A DNA stretch of 64,000 bases, from positions 1,736,001 through 1,800,000 of the forward strand of contig NZ_CP107819.1 in NCBI RefSeq assembly GCF_036346295.1, in the 5' to 3' direction. Positions 1 to 9,546 of the stretch are shown here, in pieces; position 1 is the stretch's first letter, and each line of letters starts with the position of its first letter. The position numbers and the translations under genes were made by a program. Source of the DNA: Streptomyces sp. NBC_00536 (GTDB lineage: Bacteria > Actinomycetota > Actinomycetes > Streptomycetales > Streptomycetaceae). Below the pieces are notes generated by a model. That model was not told where the DNA came from and ran no database searches. It was given only the letters and a program-made list of their open reading frames with translations.

Positions 1-480
1 CTCGGCATTGCCACCGACCGCGACCGAACCGTGCTCATCCACGATCGAACCGTCGTGCGGCAGCCGGTAGATCTGGTCACCGGACGCCGTCGCACCCACC
101 TCCGCGACCACCAGCTCCACCTCGTACGGCTTCTCACCCGCACTGGAGAAGATCGTGCCCAGCGTCTGCGCGTAGACGTTCGCCAGCCCACGGGCCGTCA
201 CGTCCTCACGGTCATAGGTGTACCCGCGCAGATCCGCGTAGCGCACACCACCGATCCGCAGGTTCTCGTACTCGTTGTACTTCCCCGCCGCCGCGAAACC
301 GATGCGGTCATAGATCTCGCTGAACTTGTGCAGCGCGCGGGACGGGTTCTCACCGACGAACACAATGCCGTCGGCGTACTGCAGCACGACGAGGCTGCGA
401 CCGCGGGCGATGCCCTTGCGCGCGTACTCCGCACGGTCCGCCATGGCCTGCTGGGGTGACACATAGAACGGAGTCGACAC
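1..480 (-). CDS. prcA: Proteasome alpha subunit, partial (C-terminus outside window)
   Basis: This encodes the alpha subunit of the actinobacterial 20S proteasome, which forms the outer gated rings that dock the Arc/Mpa ATPase. The first 160 codons are present and the rest lies left of base 1. The GTG start gives the typical N-terminus [20 protein letters not shown], followed by the helix-0 region and the conserved core [20 protein letters not shown]. The gene lies 46 bp downstream of prcB in the same orientation, the usual prcB-prcA order. PafA, the Pup ligase, is not in the window and would be expected further left. The family identification is firm. Confidence 0.97.
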   Translation of the reverse strand, partial: MSTPFYVSPQQAMADRAEYARKGIARGRSLVVLQYADGIVFVGENPSRALHKFSEIYDRIGFAAAGKYNEYENLRIGGVRYADLRGYTYDREDVTARGLANVYAQTLGTIFSSAGEKPYEVELVVAEVGATASGDQIYRLPHDGSIVDEHGSVAVGGNAE

Positions 481-526
481 CGGCTGTCCGTCCCTTTCTT
501 CCGGTCTTCTACAGGGCTACGGATGG

Positions 527-1366
527 TCAGAGCAGGGCGGCGCGCGGCCCGTCGGGCTGCGTCAGGCGGTGCTCGGTGACCGCGCGGGCCAGCTCCGCCG
601 ACTCGTCGTCGGTGAGCCTGCGGAACCCCTCGTCGGTCATCACGGTGACGATCGGGAAGATCCGGCGGGCCATGTCCGGACCACCGGTCGCCGAGTCGTC
701 GTCAGCGGCGTCGTACAACGCCTGGACGACCAGGGTCGTCGCCTGCTGCTCCGTCAGGTCCTCGCGGTACAGCTTCTTCATCGAACCCCGGGCGAAGATC
801 GAACCCGAACCGGTCGCGGCGTAGCCGTGCTCCTCGGAGCGCCCGCCGGTCACGTCGTAGGTGAAGATCCGGCCCCGCTCCTTGGCCTCGTCCCAGCCGG
901 CGAACAGCGGGACGACGGCGAGGCCCTGCATGGCCATGCCGAGATTGCTGCGGATCATGGTGGAGAGGCGGTTCGCCTTGCCCTCCAGGGAGAGGGTCGC
1001 GCCCTCGACCTTCTCGAAGTGCTCCAGCTCCAGCTGGAACAGCTTGACCATCTCCACGGCCAGACCGGCCGTACCCGCGATGCCCACCGCGGAGTACTCG
1101 TCGGCCGGGAACACCTTCTCGATGTCCCGCTGGGCGATCATGTTCCCCATGGTCGCCCGCCGGTCACCGGCGAGCACGACCCCGCCGGGGAAGGTCGCCG
1201 CGACGATCGTCGTCCCGTGCGGCGCCTGCACGATCCCCTCCGGCAGCGTCCGGTTCCCCGGCAGCATCTCGGGCGAGTGCGCGCCCAGGAAGTCCATGAA
1301 GGAGGAGGACCCCGGCGTCAGGAAGGCTGCCGGTAGACGCCCTGTGCCGTGATTGTTGGCTTCCAC
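527..1366 (-). CDS. prcB: Proteasome beta subunit precursor
   Basis: This is the catalytic subunit of the 20S proteasome, an N-terminal-nucleophile threonine protease made as a 279-residue precursor. A propeptide of about 51 residues contains [17 protein letters not shown]. It ends at the processing site [13 protein letters not shown], where Thr52 becomes the N-terminal nucleophile. Downstream [11 protein letters not shown] and [15 protein letters not shown] are family signatures. The GTG start at 1366 follows GGAGGGACACGC and gives the known N-terminus; longer in-frame extensions lack a ribosome-binding site. The first 49 bases overlap the 3' end of the upstream endonuclease VII-like gene, which suggests translational coupling. 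Confidence 0.97.
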   Translation of the reverse strand: MEANNHGTGRLPAAFLTPGSSSFMDFLGAHSPEMLPGNRTLPEGIVQAPHGTTIVAATFPGGVVLAGDRRATMGNMIAQRDIEKVFPADEYSAVGIAGTAGLAVEMVKLFQLELEHFEKVEGATLSLEGKANRLSTMIRSNLGMAMQGLAVVPLFAGWDEAKERGRIFTYDVTGGRSEEHGYAATGSGSIFARGSMKKLYREDLTEQQATTLVVQALYDAADDDSATGGPDMARRIFPIVTVMTDEGFRRLTDDESAELARAVTEHRLTQPDGPRAALL

Positions 1367-1953
1367 GCGTGTCCCTCCAGATATTCGGCCGCCCGAAGAA
1401 TGCGGTCGGGATTTTCTTTCAACAGGCCAAGGCCCGCATTGCAGTTGAAGCAAAGTACGCCACGGACCCTACCCGTCTTGTGGCAGTGATCCACATGCAC
1501 GGCCGGAGCACGGAGACAGAGGCAGCAGAGACCACCTTGATCCGCGACCATCTGGTCACGCTCGGCCTCGGTGATCCCGTACTTGCGCTTGAGGTGACCT
1601 GCCCGACCCTCGGCGGCCCGGCACGCCTTGCAGCGCGTATTGAGACCATCGGAGGCGGATGCCTTGCGGTGGTACTCGGAGTGCGGCTTGACCTCCACGC
1701 AGCGTGTGCAGAGCTTGTGCCCCTCTGGCACGTCCACACGCGGAAGGCCCGTCCTGGCCTCCACCAAGGGTGCCTTGAGGTGGTACCTCGTACCGCAGTC
1801 CCGGCAGTGCTTCTGGAGGCCATCCATGTTCGACCGCTTAACACTGAAGGCCGCGCGCGGCTTGGTCTCGCCGCACCGCACGCACCTTTTCAGCTCCACC
1901 CGCCCCGCCTTCGATTCGAAGGTCAAACCGCGCCTTCGGCCATCACTGGCCAC
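1318..1953 (-). CDS. Endonuclease VII-type HNH protein with three zinc modules
   Basis: This 211-residue protein has two N-terminal Cys4 modules ([10 protein letters not shown] with [18 protein letters not shown] with TRCKACR). They are followed by a recombination endonuclease VII-type beta-beta-alpha-metal domain ([19 protein letters not shown], then [14 protein letters not shown]). In that fold the paired Cys bind structural zinc, and HVDHCH with the later Asn supplies the metal-dependent nuclease site. The gene sits inside the proteasome operon: its GTG overlaps the end of pup by 11 bases and its 3' end overlaps prcB by 49. The ribosome-binding site for the first GTG is poor. A second GTG at 1899, preceded by GAAGGCGGGGCGG, would start just before the first Cys module and may be the real start. 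Its role in pupylation is unknown. Confidence 0.85.
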   Translation of the reverse strand: MASDGRRRGLTFESKAGRVELKRCVRCGETKPRAAFSVKRSNMDGLQKHCRDCGTRYHLKAPLVEARTGLPRVDVPEGHKLCTRCVEVKPHSEYHRKASASDGLNTRCKACRAAEGRAGHLKRKYGITEAERDQMVADQGGLCCLCLRAPAVHVDHCHKTGRVRGVLCFNCNAGLGLLKENPDRILRAAEYLEGHAWKPTITAQGVYRQPS

Positions 1954-2155
1954 CCTTCTGAACGAACGACCGCACGAAATCCTCGGCGTTCTCCTCTAGG
2001 ACATCGTCAATCTCGTCAAGTACGGAGTCGACGTCGTCCGAGAGCTTCTCGTGCCGCTCCTGGACGTCCGAACTCGCCTCGGCGGTCGTCTCCTCGACCT
2101 CCTCGGTCGAGCGCGTCGCCTTCTGCTGTCCGCCGCCGGTGTCCTTGGTCGCCAT
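1943..2155 (-). CDS. pup: Prokaryotic ubiquitin-like protein Pup
   Basis: Pup is the 70-residue intrinsically disordered tag that is ligated to substrate lysines and marks proteins for the Arc-proteasome complex. The C-terminus is [13 protein letters not shown]. The terminal Gln must be deamidated to Glu by Dop before ligation, as in mycobacteria. The central region HEKLSDDVDSVLDEIDDVL is the coiled-coil segment bound by Arc/Mpa. I chose ATG at 2155 because MATKDTGGGQQ is the family N-terminus; an in-frame extension to 2221 is not conserved-looking. The gene lies between dop and the endonuclease VII-like gene, all on one strand. Confidence 0.97.
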   Translation of the reverse strand: MATKDTGGGQQKATRSTEEVEETTAEASSDVQERHEKLSDDVDSVLDEIDDVLEENAEDFVRSFVQKGGQ

Positions 2156-2236
2156 GTCTACCTCACCCCGCTCGGTTCGCACGCTCACGTCGAGAGACCC
2201 CGGGAATTCGGGATCCCTCAAGATCAGACCCTACGT

Positions 2237-2258
2237 CGGACCCTACAAGGAGGGTCCG
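2237..2258 (-). terminator. Hairpin between dop and pup
   Basis: Perfect 8-bp stem CGGACCCT / AGGGTCCG with a 6-base loop, 74 bp past the dop stop and 81 bp before the pup start. It has no T-tract. It may attenuate read-through from dop or shape the pup leader. The direct repeat GACCCTAC lies beside it. Confidence 0.45.
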
Positions 2259-2331
2259 GCATTCGTCCCCGCACTTTCACTAACGTCCGGTCTTTCTCAT
2301 GATTCCCGGACCGGAGGCCTTTCAGCCCCGT

Positions 2332-3843
2332 TCAGCGCCCCGAAAGGACCCGGACCAGGTCTTCCGCCGTGCGGCAGCGGTCCAGGAGCTCCTTGACGTG
2401 CGCACGGGTGCCCCGCAGGGGTTCCAGCGTGGGGACCCGCTGGAGCGAGTCGTGGCCCGGCAGGTCGAAGATCACCGAGTCCCACGAGGCCGCGGCCACG
2501 TCGTCGGCGTACTGCTCCAGGCAGCGGCCGCGGAAGTAGGCCCGGGTGTCCTCGGGGGGCTTGCTCTCGGCCCGCTCGACGGCGGGCTCGTCCAGCAGCC
2601 GCTTGATCTTCCCGCGGGCCACCAGGCGGTTGTAGAGGCCCTTGTCGGGGCGGACGTCCGAGTACTGGAGGTCCACCAGTCCGAGCCGGGCCGCGTCCCA
2701 GTCCAGTCCGTCGCGCCTGCGGTAGCCCTCCAGGATCTCCCGTTTGGCGATCCAGTCCAGCTCCCCCGCGAGGCTCATCGGGTCGGTCTCCAGCCGGCCC
2801 AGTACGTCCTCCCAGCGGGCCAGCACGTCCTTGGTCTGGTCGTCCGCGTCGGAGCCGAACCGCTCGTCGACGTACTTGCGGGCCAGCTCGAAGTACTCCA
2901 TCTGGAGTTGTACGGCGGTCAGCGTGCGCCCGCTGCGCAGGGTGATGAGCTGGTGCAGGTCCGGGTCGTGGGAGACCTGGTGCAGGGTGCGCACCGGCTG
3001 GTCCACGGCCAGGTCGACGTTGATGAACCCGTCCTCGATCATGGAGAGGACCAGGGCGGTGGTGCCCAGTTTCAGGTAGGTGGAGATCTCGGAGAGGTTC
3101 GCGTCGCCGATGATCACGTGCAGGCGGCGGTATTTCTCGGCGTCGGAGTGCGGCTCGTCGCGGGTGTTGATGATGGGGCGCTTGAGGGTGGTCTCCAGGC
3201 CGACCTCGACCTCGAAGTAGTCCGCGCGCTGGCTGATCTGGAAGCCGTGTTCGCGGCCGTCCTGGCCGATGCCGACGCGGCCGGCCCCGGTGACGACCTG
3301 GCGGGAGACGAAGAAGGGGGTCAGGTGGCGCACGATGTCCGAGAAGGGGGTCTCCCGCTTCATCAGGTAGTTCTCGTGCGTGCCGTAGGAGGCGCCCTTG
3401 TTGTCGGTGTTGTTCTTGTAGAGGTGGATCGGCTGGGCGCCGGGGAGCTGGGCGGCCCGCTCGGCCGCTTCGGCCATGATCCGTTCGCCGGCCTTGTCCC
3501 AGAGGACGGCGTCGCGCGGGTTGGTGATCTCCGGCGAGCTGTATTCGGGGTGCGCGTGGTCGACGTAGAGCCGTGCGCCGTTGGTGAGGATGACGTTGGC
3601 GAGGCCGATGTCCTCGTCGGTGAGCTGGCTGTTGTCGGCGGCCTCGCGGGCGAGGTCGAAGCCGCGGGCGTCCCGCAGCGGGTTCTCCTCCTCGAAGTCC
3701 CAGCGGGCGCGTCGCGCCCGGTGCATCGCCGCCGCGTAGGCGTTGACGATCTGGGACGAGGTGAGCATGGCATTGGCGTTCGGGTGACCGGGGACGGAGA
3801 TCCCGTACTCCGTCTCGATCCCCATTACTCGCCGTACGGTCAT
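2332..3843 (-). CDS. dop: Pup deamidase/depupylase Dop
   Basis: Dop (503 residues) belongs to the glutamine-synthetase-like Pup ligase family. It deamidates the C-terminal Gln of Pup and removes Pup from substrates. The N-terminal [15 protein letters not shown] holds the nucleotide/metal-binding Glu motif. [14 protein letters not shown] contains Asp95, the position of the catalytic nucleophile in characterised Dop proteins. The stretch around residues 60-80 ([17 protein letters not shown]) is the Dop-specific loop region that separates Dop from PafA. ATG at 3843 follows GGAGG. A Gln-ended Pup is encoded just downstream, which is consistent with a need for Dop. Confidence 0.97.
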   Translation of the reverse strand: MTVRRVMGIETEYGISVPGHPNANAMLTSSQIVNAYAAAMHRARRARWDFEEENPLRDARGFDLAREAADNSQLTDEDIGLANVILTNGARLYVDHAHPEYSSPEITNPRDAVLWDKAGERIMAEAAERAAQLPGAQPIHLYKNNTDNKGASYGTHENYLMKRETPFSDIVRHLTPFFVSRQVVTGAGRVGIGQDGREHGFQISQRADYFEVEVGLETTLKRPIINTRDEPHSDAEKYRRLHVIIGDANLSEISTYLKLGTTALVLSMIEDGFINVDLAVDQPVRTLHQVSHDPDLHQLITLRSGRTLTAVQLQMEYFELARKYVDERFGSDADDQTKDVLARWEDVLGRLETDPMSLAGELDWIAKREILEGYRRRDGLDWDAARLGLVDLQYSDVRPDKGLYNRLVARGKIKRLLDEPAVERAESKPPEDTRAYFRGRCLEQYADDVAAASWDSVIFDLPGHDSLQRVPTLEPLRGTRAHVKELLDRCRTAEDLVRVLSGR

Positions 3844-4031
3844 GCGGCCCTCCTTGCCCGGCGGCGCTTCCGATCGGAAGCGGCGCTCAAGTACCGCTGG
3901 TGCTCCGGTGCGTGTGCGGTGCCCGTCCCCGCACTGCGGATGCGGCGGTACGGAAGAGCCTAGAGCGGCTCCGCGCTGGTGGGGAGATCATTTCAATCAT
4001 TGCCTTGACCCGGCCGCGGCTGAAAAGCAGT

Positions 4032-4066
4032 CGGCTGCGGGTGCCCGGTGAGGGCACCCGCAGCCG
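4032..4066 (-). terminator. Strong hairpin after arc
   Basis: Perfect 15-bp stem CGGCTGCGGGTGCCC / GGGCACCCGCAGCCG around a 5-base loop, starting 10 bp past the arc stop. It has no U-tract, as is common for streptomycete terminators. The rest of the 233-bp arc-dop gap should hold the dop promoter. Confidence 0.75.
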
Positions 4067-4076
4067 CCCCGCTCTG

Positions 4077-5843
4077 TCAGAGGTACTGACCGGTGTTGGC
4101 CACCGTGTCGATGGAGCGTCCGGTGTCCGCGCCCTGCTTTCCGGTGACGAGCGTGCGGATGAATACGATCCGTTCGCCCTTCTTTCCGGAGATGCGGGCC
4201 CAGTCGTCCGGGTTCGTGGTGTTGGGCAGGTCCTCGTTCTCCTTGAACTCGTCCACGCAAGCCTGGAGGAGGTGGGAGACCCGGAGGCCCTTCTGGTTGT
4301 GCTCGAGGAAGGCCTTGATCGCCATCTTCTTCGCACGGTCCACGATGTTCTGGATCATCGCGCCCGAGTTGAAGTCCTTGAAGTAGAGGACTTCCTTGTC
4401 GCCGTTGGCGTACGTGACCTCGAGGAAGCGGTTCTCCTCGGTCTCGGCGTACATCTGCTCGACGACGGTCTGGATCATGCTGTGGACGGTGCCGGCGCGC
4501 GAGTCCTGGTGCTCGGACAGGTCGTCCGTGTGCAGGGGCAGGCTGGCCTTGAGGTACTTCGCGAAGATGTCCTTCGCGGCCTCGGCGTCCGGACGCTCGA
4601 TCTTGATCTTCACATCGAGTCGGCCGGGGCGCAGGATGGCCGGGTCGATCATGTCCTCGCGGTTGGAGGCGCCGATGACGATGACGTTCTCCAGGCCCTC
4701 CACACCGTCGATCTCGGCGAGCAGCTGGGGGACGATGGTGTTCTCCACGTCCGAGCTGACACCGGATCCGCGGGTGCGGAAGAGCGATTCCATCTCGTCG
4801 AAGAAGACGATGACGGGGGTGCCCTCGCTCGCCTTCTCCCGGGCACGCTGGAAGACGAGGCGGATGTGCCGCTCGGTCTCGCCGACGTACTTGTTGAGGA
4901 GTTCGGGGCCCTTGATGTTGAGGAAGTAGGACTTCCCCGCGGGCTGGCCGGTCACCTCGGCGACCTTCTTGGCCAGGGAATTGGCGACCGCCTTCGCGAT
5001 CAGCGTCTTTCCGCAGCCGGGCGGACCGTAGAGCAGGATGCCCTTCGGCGGGCGCAGTTCGTGTTCCTTGAAGAGGTCGGGGTGGAGGTACGGGAGCTCG
5101 ACGGCGTCGCGGATCAGCTCGATCTGGTCGCCCAGGCCGCCGATCTTGTCGTAGTCGATGTCCGGGACCTCTTCGAGGACGAGGTCCTCGACCTCGCTCT
5201 TGGGGACGATCTCGTAGACGTAGCCGGAGCGGGGTTCGAGCAGCAGGGAGTCGCCGGGGCGGATGATGACGTCCAGGAGCGGCTCGGCGAGCCTCACCAC
5301 CCTTTCCTCGTCGGTGTGCCCGACCACCAGGGCGCGCTCGCCGTCCTCAAGGATCTCCTTGAGGGTGACGATGTCCCCGGCCCTTTCGAACTCCATGGCC
5401 TCGACCACGTTGAGGGCTTCGTTGAGCATGACCTCCTGGCCACGCCTGAGGTCCTCGGGTTCGACGCTGGGGCTGACGTTCACGCGGAGCTTGCGGCCCC
5501 CCGTGAAGATGTCGACCGTGCCGTCCTCGTTCGACTGAAGGAAGACTCCGAAGCCGGCCGGCGGCTGTGCGAGCCGGTCGACTTCCTCCTTGAGGGCCAC
5601 GATCTGGTCGCGTGCCTCACGGAGCGTATTGGCGAGTCGCTCGTTCTGCGCGGATACTCCGGCCAGATTTGTCTGGAGCTCGACGATCCGCTCTTCGAGA
5701 ATCCTCGTGTGTCGCGGAGAGTCGGCGAGCTTACGTCGCAGGACGGCGATTTCCTGCTCGAGATAGGCAACCTGACCGGCGGGGTCATCAGACCCTCGCC
5801 CCGGCCGGATGCCGCGGGTGATGTCATCGTCGTGGGCTGCCAC
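4077..5843 (-). CDS. arc: Proteasome-activating AAA ATPase Arc (Mpa)
   Basis: Hexameric AAA ATPase that recognises Pup and threads pupylated proteins into the 20S proteasome. The 588 residues comprise an N-terminal coiled coil ([18 protein letters not shown] and [19 protein letters not shown]), tandem OB domains, and one AAA module. That module has Walker A GPPGCGKT near residue 275, Walker [12 protein letters not shown] near 345, and arginine-finger region [13 protein letters not shown]. The C-terminus is GQYL, the HbYX-like tail that inserts between alpha subunits. I placed the start at GTG 5843 behind GGAGGAGGTGAGGACC; the TTG six codons upstream lies inside that ribosome-binding site. The gene is transcribed separately from dop-pup. 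Confidence 0.96.
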   Translation of the reverse strand: MAAHDDDITRGIRPGRGSDDPAGQVAYLEQEIAVLRRKLADSPRHTRILEERIVELQTNLAGVSAQNERLANTLREARDQIVALKEEVDRLAQPPAGFGVFLQSNEDGTVDIFTGGRKLRVNVSPSVEPEDLRRGQEVMLNEALNVVEAMEFERAGDIVTLKEILEDGERALVVGHTDEERVVRLAEPLLDVIIRPGDSLLLEPRSGYVYEIVPKSEVEDLVLEEVPDIDYDKIGGLGDQIELIRDAVELPYLHPDLFKEHELRPPKGILLYGPPGCGKTLIAKAVANSLAKKVAEVTGQPAGKSYFLNIKGPELLNKYVGETERHIRLVFQRAREKASEGTPVIVFFDEMESLFRTRGSGVSSDVENTIVPQLLAEIDGVEGLENVIVIGASNREDMIDPAILRPGRLDVKIKIERPDAEAAKDIFAKYLKASLPLHTDDLSEHQDSRAGTVHSMIQTVVEQMYAETEENRFLEVTYANGDKEVLYFKDFNSGAMIQNIVDRAKKMAIKAFLEHNQKGLRVSHLLQACVDEFKENEDLPNTTNPDDWARISGKKGERIVFIRTLVTGKQGADTGRSIDTVANTGQYL

Positions 5844-6107
5844 GGTCCTCACCTCCTCCAAGGGGAGCTGGACGCTTCCTGACCCTACCTGGGCTGGTGG
5901 TGATTGAAACCCCTAGATCACAAAGACGGTAGGGGTGTGTCCGATCTTCACCCTTGCGTACTCCCTCACGCCAGGGAAATACCCACCCTTCAACATCGGA
6001 AAGCAGCCGGTTGTAAGGTCGAACTGTTCAACACCCGTCAGGGCTCGCGCGACTTGCTGCGACTTGTGACCGGAGTGGATCACCGAGGACAGGGAACGGC
6101 AGGAGAT
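5844..6107. promoter_or_regulatory. Divergent arc / ferredoxin control region
   Basis: A 264-bp non-coding gap between divergent start codons, less G+C-rich than its surroundings. It holds a direct repeat GCGACTTG at 6050-6057 and 6060-6067, spaced one helical turn apart, and a good AGGAG before the ferredoxin ATG. I see no assignable operator. Confidence 0.4.
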
Positions 6108-6428
6108 ATGACCGTGCAGCACGAGGCTCACACTGGCGGTGCCGGCGAGGGCGGGGAGCTGTTGGAGGTCTGGATCGACCAGGACCTCTGCACCGGGGAC
6201 GGGATCTGCGTCCAGTACGCGCCCGAGGTCTTCGAGCTGGACATCGATGGTCTGGCGTATGTGAAGAGTGGTGAGGACGAACTCCTCCAGGACGCGGGGG
6301 CGACCACTCCGGTTCCGCTGCCGCTGCTCCAGGACGTGGTCGATTCGGCCAAGGAATGTCCGGGGGACTGCATCCACGTGCGTCGCGTTTCGGACAGGGT
6401 CGAGGTGTACGGTCCCGACGCGGAATAG
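6108..6428 (+). CDS. Single-cluster ferredoxin
   Basis: A 106-residue small acidic electron carrier. The cluster motif is DQDLCTGDGICVQYAPEVFE (C-x5-C) with a distant ECPGDCIHV near the C-terminus. This spacing fits the streptomycete single [3Fe-4S]/[4Fe-4S] ferredoxins that typically serve cytochromes P450 or other monooxygenases. The start is ATG at 6108 after AGGAG; longer in-frame ATGs upstream lack a ribosome-binding site and would add non-conserved residues. No P450 or ferredoxin reductase lies nearby, so the partner is unknown. Confidence 0.85.
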   Translation: MTVQHEAHTGGAGEGGELLEVWIDQDLCTGDGICVQYAPEVFELDIDGLAYVKSGEDELLQDAGATTPVPLPLLQDVVDSAKECPGDCIHVRRVSDRVEVYGPDAE

Positions 6429-6442
6429 CGGCGGTCCCGGAA

Positions 6443-7063
6443 TCAAACGCGTTTCGCGGCCGAGTCCGTAAGCTCCTGGCTGAATTTTCCGCCGGTCCAG
6501 CGCCACTTGGACTGCTGCTTCACGTCGGGTGCGTAACGCGGTATCTGGGGCGAGGAGTATCCGGTGAGGGTGGCGGTGACCGTGTGGTCACGCACCGCGA
6601 GGTCGGTGACGGTCTTGCGCGCGCCGGGGTCGAGGAGGGTGGCGACGATCCGGGGGGCCGCGCCCGGCGCCGGGCCGGCGGTCAGGACGTACAGGCCGTG
6701 CGGGGGGTTTCCGGAGCCCGCGTCGCAGCGGACGGCCGCGATGGTTTCGGGGCGGTCGTCACCGTCGAGGTCGCCTTGGGCGGTGGCGGTGACGCTCTGT
6801 GGCAGGCCGTGGCAGTCCAGGGGGAAGGTCACCTGTGCCGGGTCGGGTGCGGGGGTGGCCGTGGGTCCGTCGGCGCCCTGGGGGGCGGATGCGACGGCGT
6901 GGTCGGGCTGGAGGAAGGCGGCTGCGGCCACGACGGCGGCCAGCGCCACCGCGGTGGCCATCCAGTGCACCGGTCGGGTGCGGGTGTGGGCCGGGTCCGG
7001 GGCGGCGGGGGTGTGCGGCACGCGGGGCGTCTCCTGTGGGCGGCGCTGACGGGGAGCCAGCAT
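6443..7063 (-). CDS. Signal-anchored secreted protein of unknown function
   Basis: I do not recognise a defined family. The 206 residues start with a basic, proline-rich cytoplasmic segment. One hydrophobic segment follows at about residues 34-51 (WMATAVALAAVVAAAAFL), then an extracytoplasmic domain. That domain has two Cys (FPLDCHGLPQ and AAVRCDAGSG) that could form a disulfide, and a DLDGDDRPET stretch that could bind calcium. ATG at 7063 follows GAGGTGTGGCACG; a GTG five codons upstream overlaps this site. It converges with the ferredoxin gene, ending 14 bp from it. Confidence 0.7.
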   Translation of the reverse strand: MLAPRQRRPQETPRVPHTPAAPDPAHTRTRPVHWMATAVALAAVVAAAAFLQPDHAVASAPQGADGPTATPAPDPAQVTFPLDCHGLPQSVTATAQGDLDGDDRPETIAAVRCDAGSGNPPHGLYVLTAGPAPGAAPRIVATLLDPGARKTVTDLAVRDHTVTATLTGYSSPQIPRYAPDVKQQSKWRWTGGKFSQELTDSAAKRV

Positions 7064-7227
7064 CGTGCCACACCTCACACGGGGGTGGAACGGGCGGGTC
7101 CGTCCTGGCGGGCCGGTGGGCGGGCCGGTGGGCGGGACGCTCGCTGAGAGGCATCACGAGGCGTAACGAAAAGGCGCCGGTGCGTTGTGCGGGGCCGCGG
7201 GGGCTGCCCGATGGCTGCCCGGTGGGG

Positions 7228-8148
7228 TCAGCCGCGCTCGGTTTCGGCGGTGCGCTCCGCGGAGCGGCTGCCGGGGCCTTCGTAGTCCTCGCCGTAGGCG
7301 CCCTTGGAGGGGCGGCGGCGGCGGAGGGGGGCTTCGACGCCGTCCGCGAGGCGGCGGGCGGTGACGAGGAAGCCGGTGTGGCCGATCATGCGGTGGTCCG
7401 GGCGGACGGCGAGGCCTTCGACGTGCCAGTTGCGGATCATCGATTCCCACGGCTGCGGTTCGGCGTAGCAGCCGAACTCGCGGATGGATTCGACGGTGCG
7501 CGAGAGCTGGGTGGTGGTGGCCACGTAGCAGCAGAGGATGCCGCCGGGGACGAGTGCCTTGGAGACGGCCTCCAGGCATTCCCAGGGGGCGAGCATGTCG
7601 AGGATCACGCGGTCGACGTCGGTGTCGGACAGGTTGTCCTGGAGGTCGCCGACGGTGAGCTGCCATGCGGGGTGGGGGCCGCCGAAGTAGCGTTCCACGT
7701 TCGCGGTGGCGATCTCGGCGAAGTCCGGGCGTCGTTCGTAGCTGTGGAGCATGCCCTGGTCGCCGATCGCGCGGAGCAGGAAGCTGCTCAGCGATCCGGA
7801 GCCCACACCCGCTTCGACGACGCGGGCGCCGGGGAAGATGTCGGCGAAGGCCAGGATCTGGCCCGCGTCCTTGGGGTAGACCACGGCGGCGCCGCGGGGC
7901 ATGGACAGGACGTAGTCGGGGAGCAGGGGGCGCAGCGCGAGGTACGCGACGTTCCCCGTGGTGCGGACAACACTGCCCTCGGGAGCACCGATCAGCTCGT
8001 CGTGCGGGAAGGAACCCTTGTGGGTGTGGAAATTCTTCCCTGCTTCGAGCGTGAACGTGTAGTGGCGGCCCTTGGGGTCGGTGAGCTGAACCTGGTCCCC
8101 GACCTTGAAGGGCCCGCGTCGGCGGGCGGCACCGGTCGGTTCGGACAT
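7228..8148 (-). CDS. trmI: tRNA (adenine-58-N1)-methyltransferase TrmI
   Basis: SAM-dependent enzyme that makes 1-methyladenosine at tRNA position 58, stabilising the T-loop. The 306 residues include the N-terminal substrate-binding region (HTHKGSFPHDELIG). The SAM-binding motif VVEAGVGSGSLS is at 110-121, followed by DVDRVILDMLAPWECLEAV and GGILCCYVATTTQLS. All are typical of the bacterial/archaeal TrmI tetramer. The C-terminal tail is basic. ATG at 8148. The upstream M50 protease gene ends 18 bp before it on the same strand, so the two are probably cotranscribed. Confidence 0.95.
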   Translation of the reverse strand: MSEPTGAARRRGPFKVGDQVQLTDPKGRHYTFTLEAGKNFHTHKGSFPHDELIGAPEGSVVRTTGNVAYLALRPLLPDYVLSMPRGAAVVYPKDAGQILAFADIFPGARVVEAGVGSGSLSSFLLRAIGDQGMLHSYERRPDFAEIATANVERYFGGPHPAWQLTVGDLQDNLSDTDVDRVILDMLAPWECLEAVSKALVPGGILCCYVATTTQLSRTVESIREFGCYAEPQPWESMIRNWHVEGLAVRPDHRMIGHTGFLVTARRLADGVEAPLRRRRPSKGAYGEDYEGPGSRSAERTAETERG

Positions 8149-8166
8149 GTGACCAGTGTATTGGCT

Positions 8167-9369
8167 CTAGGACTGGGGCCGCGCCATGGCCTTCACGAAG
8201 GCCTTTTCGACGTCGAGGGTGGAGAGGACGCCGTAGATCTCGCCGCCGGGTTCGAGGACGAGGTATTCGCTGGCGGGGTGGGCGCGCAGGGCGTCGAGGA
8301 GGTCTTCGCCGGAGAGTTCGGCGGAGACCTTCATGCCGTCGGTGAGGTCCTGGGCGAGGCCGCTGACGGCGACCCAGGGGCGGCGGTGTTCGGGGACGGA
8401 GGCGATGGCGGTTTCGCGGACGAGGGCGGTGGGGTCGCCGTGGCCGTCGACGATGACGAGGGCGCGGGCTCCGGCGTCGTTGGCGCGGCGGAGGGCTTCG
8501 GAGAGGGGGGTGGCGGATTCGACGGGGATGGCGCGTCGGGTGAGGGTGCGGGCGCGGAGTTCGGGGAGGTGCTGGCGGAGGCGGGCCATGCGGAGGCTGT
8601 TGCCGGCGCCGGTCCACATGATGCCGGCGAGGATCGCGGCGAGGAGGGCGTTCATGACGGTGTCCATGCCGCCGAGGTCGCGGGTGGCGGCGCCGTCGAG
8701 GGTTCCGTTGCTGGTGAGCAGGGGGAGGCCGAAGAGGACGGCGACGGCGATGGCGCGGCCGACCCAGGCGGCGGCGATGGTGCCGGTCATGGGGTTTTTG
8801 GTGAGGGCCCAGATGACGGCGCGGAGCATGCGGCCGCCGTCGAGGGGGAGGCCGGGGAGCAGGTTGAAGGCGGCGACGAGGAGGTTGGAGATCATCAGGC
8901 CGGCGAGGAGGACGCCGGGGACGGTGGAGGGTTCGACGGCTTTCATGCCGAGGTAGAAGGCGCCGGTGAGGGCGAGGGAGAGGAGGGGGCCGACGAAGGC
9001 GAGGACGAATTCGCGGCCGGGGCTCTCGGATTCCTTCTCGATTTCGGAGACGCCGCCGAAGAACTGGAGCTGGATGCGGCGGACGGGGAGTTTGAAGCGG
9101 AGGGCGGCGATGGTGTGGGCGAGTTCGTGGACGAGGACGGAGGCGTAGAAGGCGACGGCGAAGAAGAGGGCGACGAGGTAGCGGGCGGGTCCGAGGTCGG
9201 GGAGGACGCGTTCGAGCTGGTTGCCGAAGATCCAGGTGATGAGGGCGGCGACGAGGAACCAGCTGGGGGATACGTAGACGGGCACGCCGAAGGGGCGTCC
9301 CATGAGGATTCCGCCGCCCGGTCCGGAGCGACGGCCTGTGCGCTCGCCGGTTTCGTCGGTGTCTGCCAC
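8167..9369 (-). CDS. Site-2-type (M50B) membrane metalloprotease with CBS domains
   Basis: A 400-residue polytopic intramembrane zinc protease. HELAH at residues 81-85 supplies two zinc ligands and the catalytic Glu within a membrane segment. FNLLPGLPLDGGRML supplies the third ligand (Asp). Several further hydrophobic segments follow, then a soluble C-terminal half with a tandem CBS-type ligand-binding region (ARALVIVDGHGDPTALV to EPGGEIYGVLSTLDVEKAF). GTG at 9369 follows GAAGGACACCC; much longer in-frame extensions have the base composition of the antisense strand of recB-like DNA and are not credible. The substrate is unknown; anti-sigma factors are the usual guess for this family. Confidence 0.9.
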   Translation of the reverse strand: MADTDETGERTGRRSGPGGGILMGRPFGVPVYVSPSWFLVAALITWIFGNQLERVLPDLGPARYLVALFFAVAFYASVLVHELAHTIAALRFKLPVRRIQLQFFGGVSEIEKESESPGREFVLAFVGPLLSLALTGAFYLGMKAVEPSTVPGVLLAGLMISNLLVAAFNLLPGLPLDGGRMLRAVIWALTKNPMTGTIAAAWVGRAIAVAVLFGLPLLTSNGTLDGAATRDLGGMDTVMNALLAAILAGIMWTGAGNSLRMARLRQHLPELRARTLTRRAIPVESATPLSEALRRANDAGARALVIVDGHGDPTALVRETAIASVPEHRRPWVAVSGLAQDLTDGMKVSAELSGEDLLDALRAHPASEYLVLEPGGEIYGVLSTLDVEKAFVKAMARPQS

Positions 9370-9546
9370 GGGTGTCCTTCGGTCGATCGGTGCTGTCCGT
9401 GCTGTGGGTGCGGTCCGTGCCGGCGGGCCCTGGGTGGTGGGTGGGGCCGGGCGGTCGCGCGGTGTGATGCTCCGATCATGCAGTGCGAGGGGGCTCGGCG
9501 TCGATGGTATGCCCGTGCTGTCGGTGGCGGGTCGTAGGGTCTTGGT

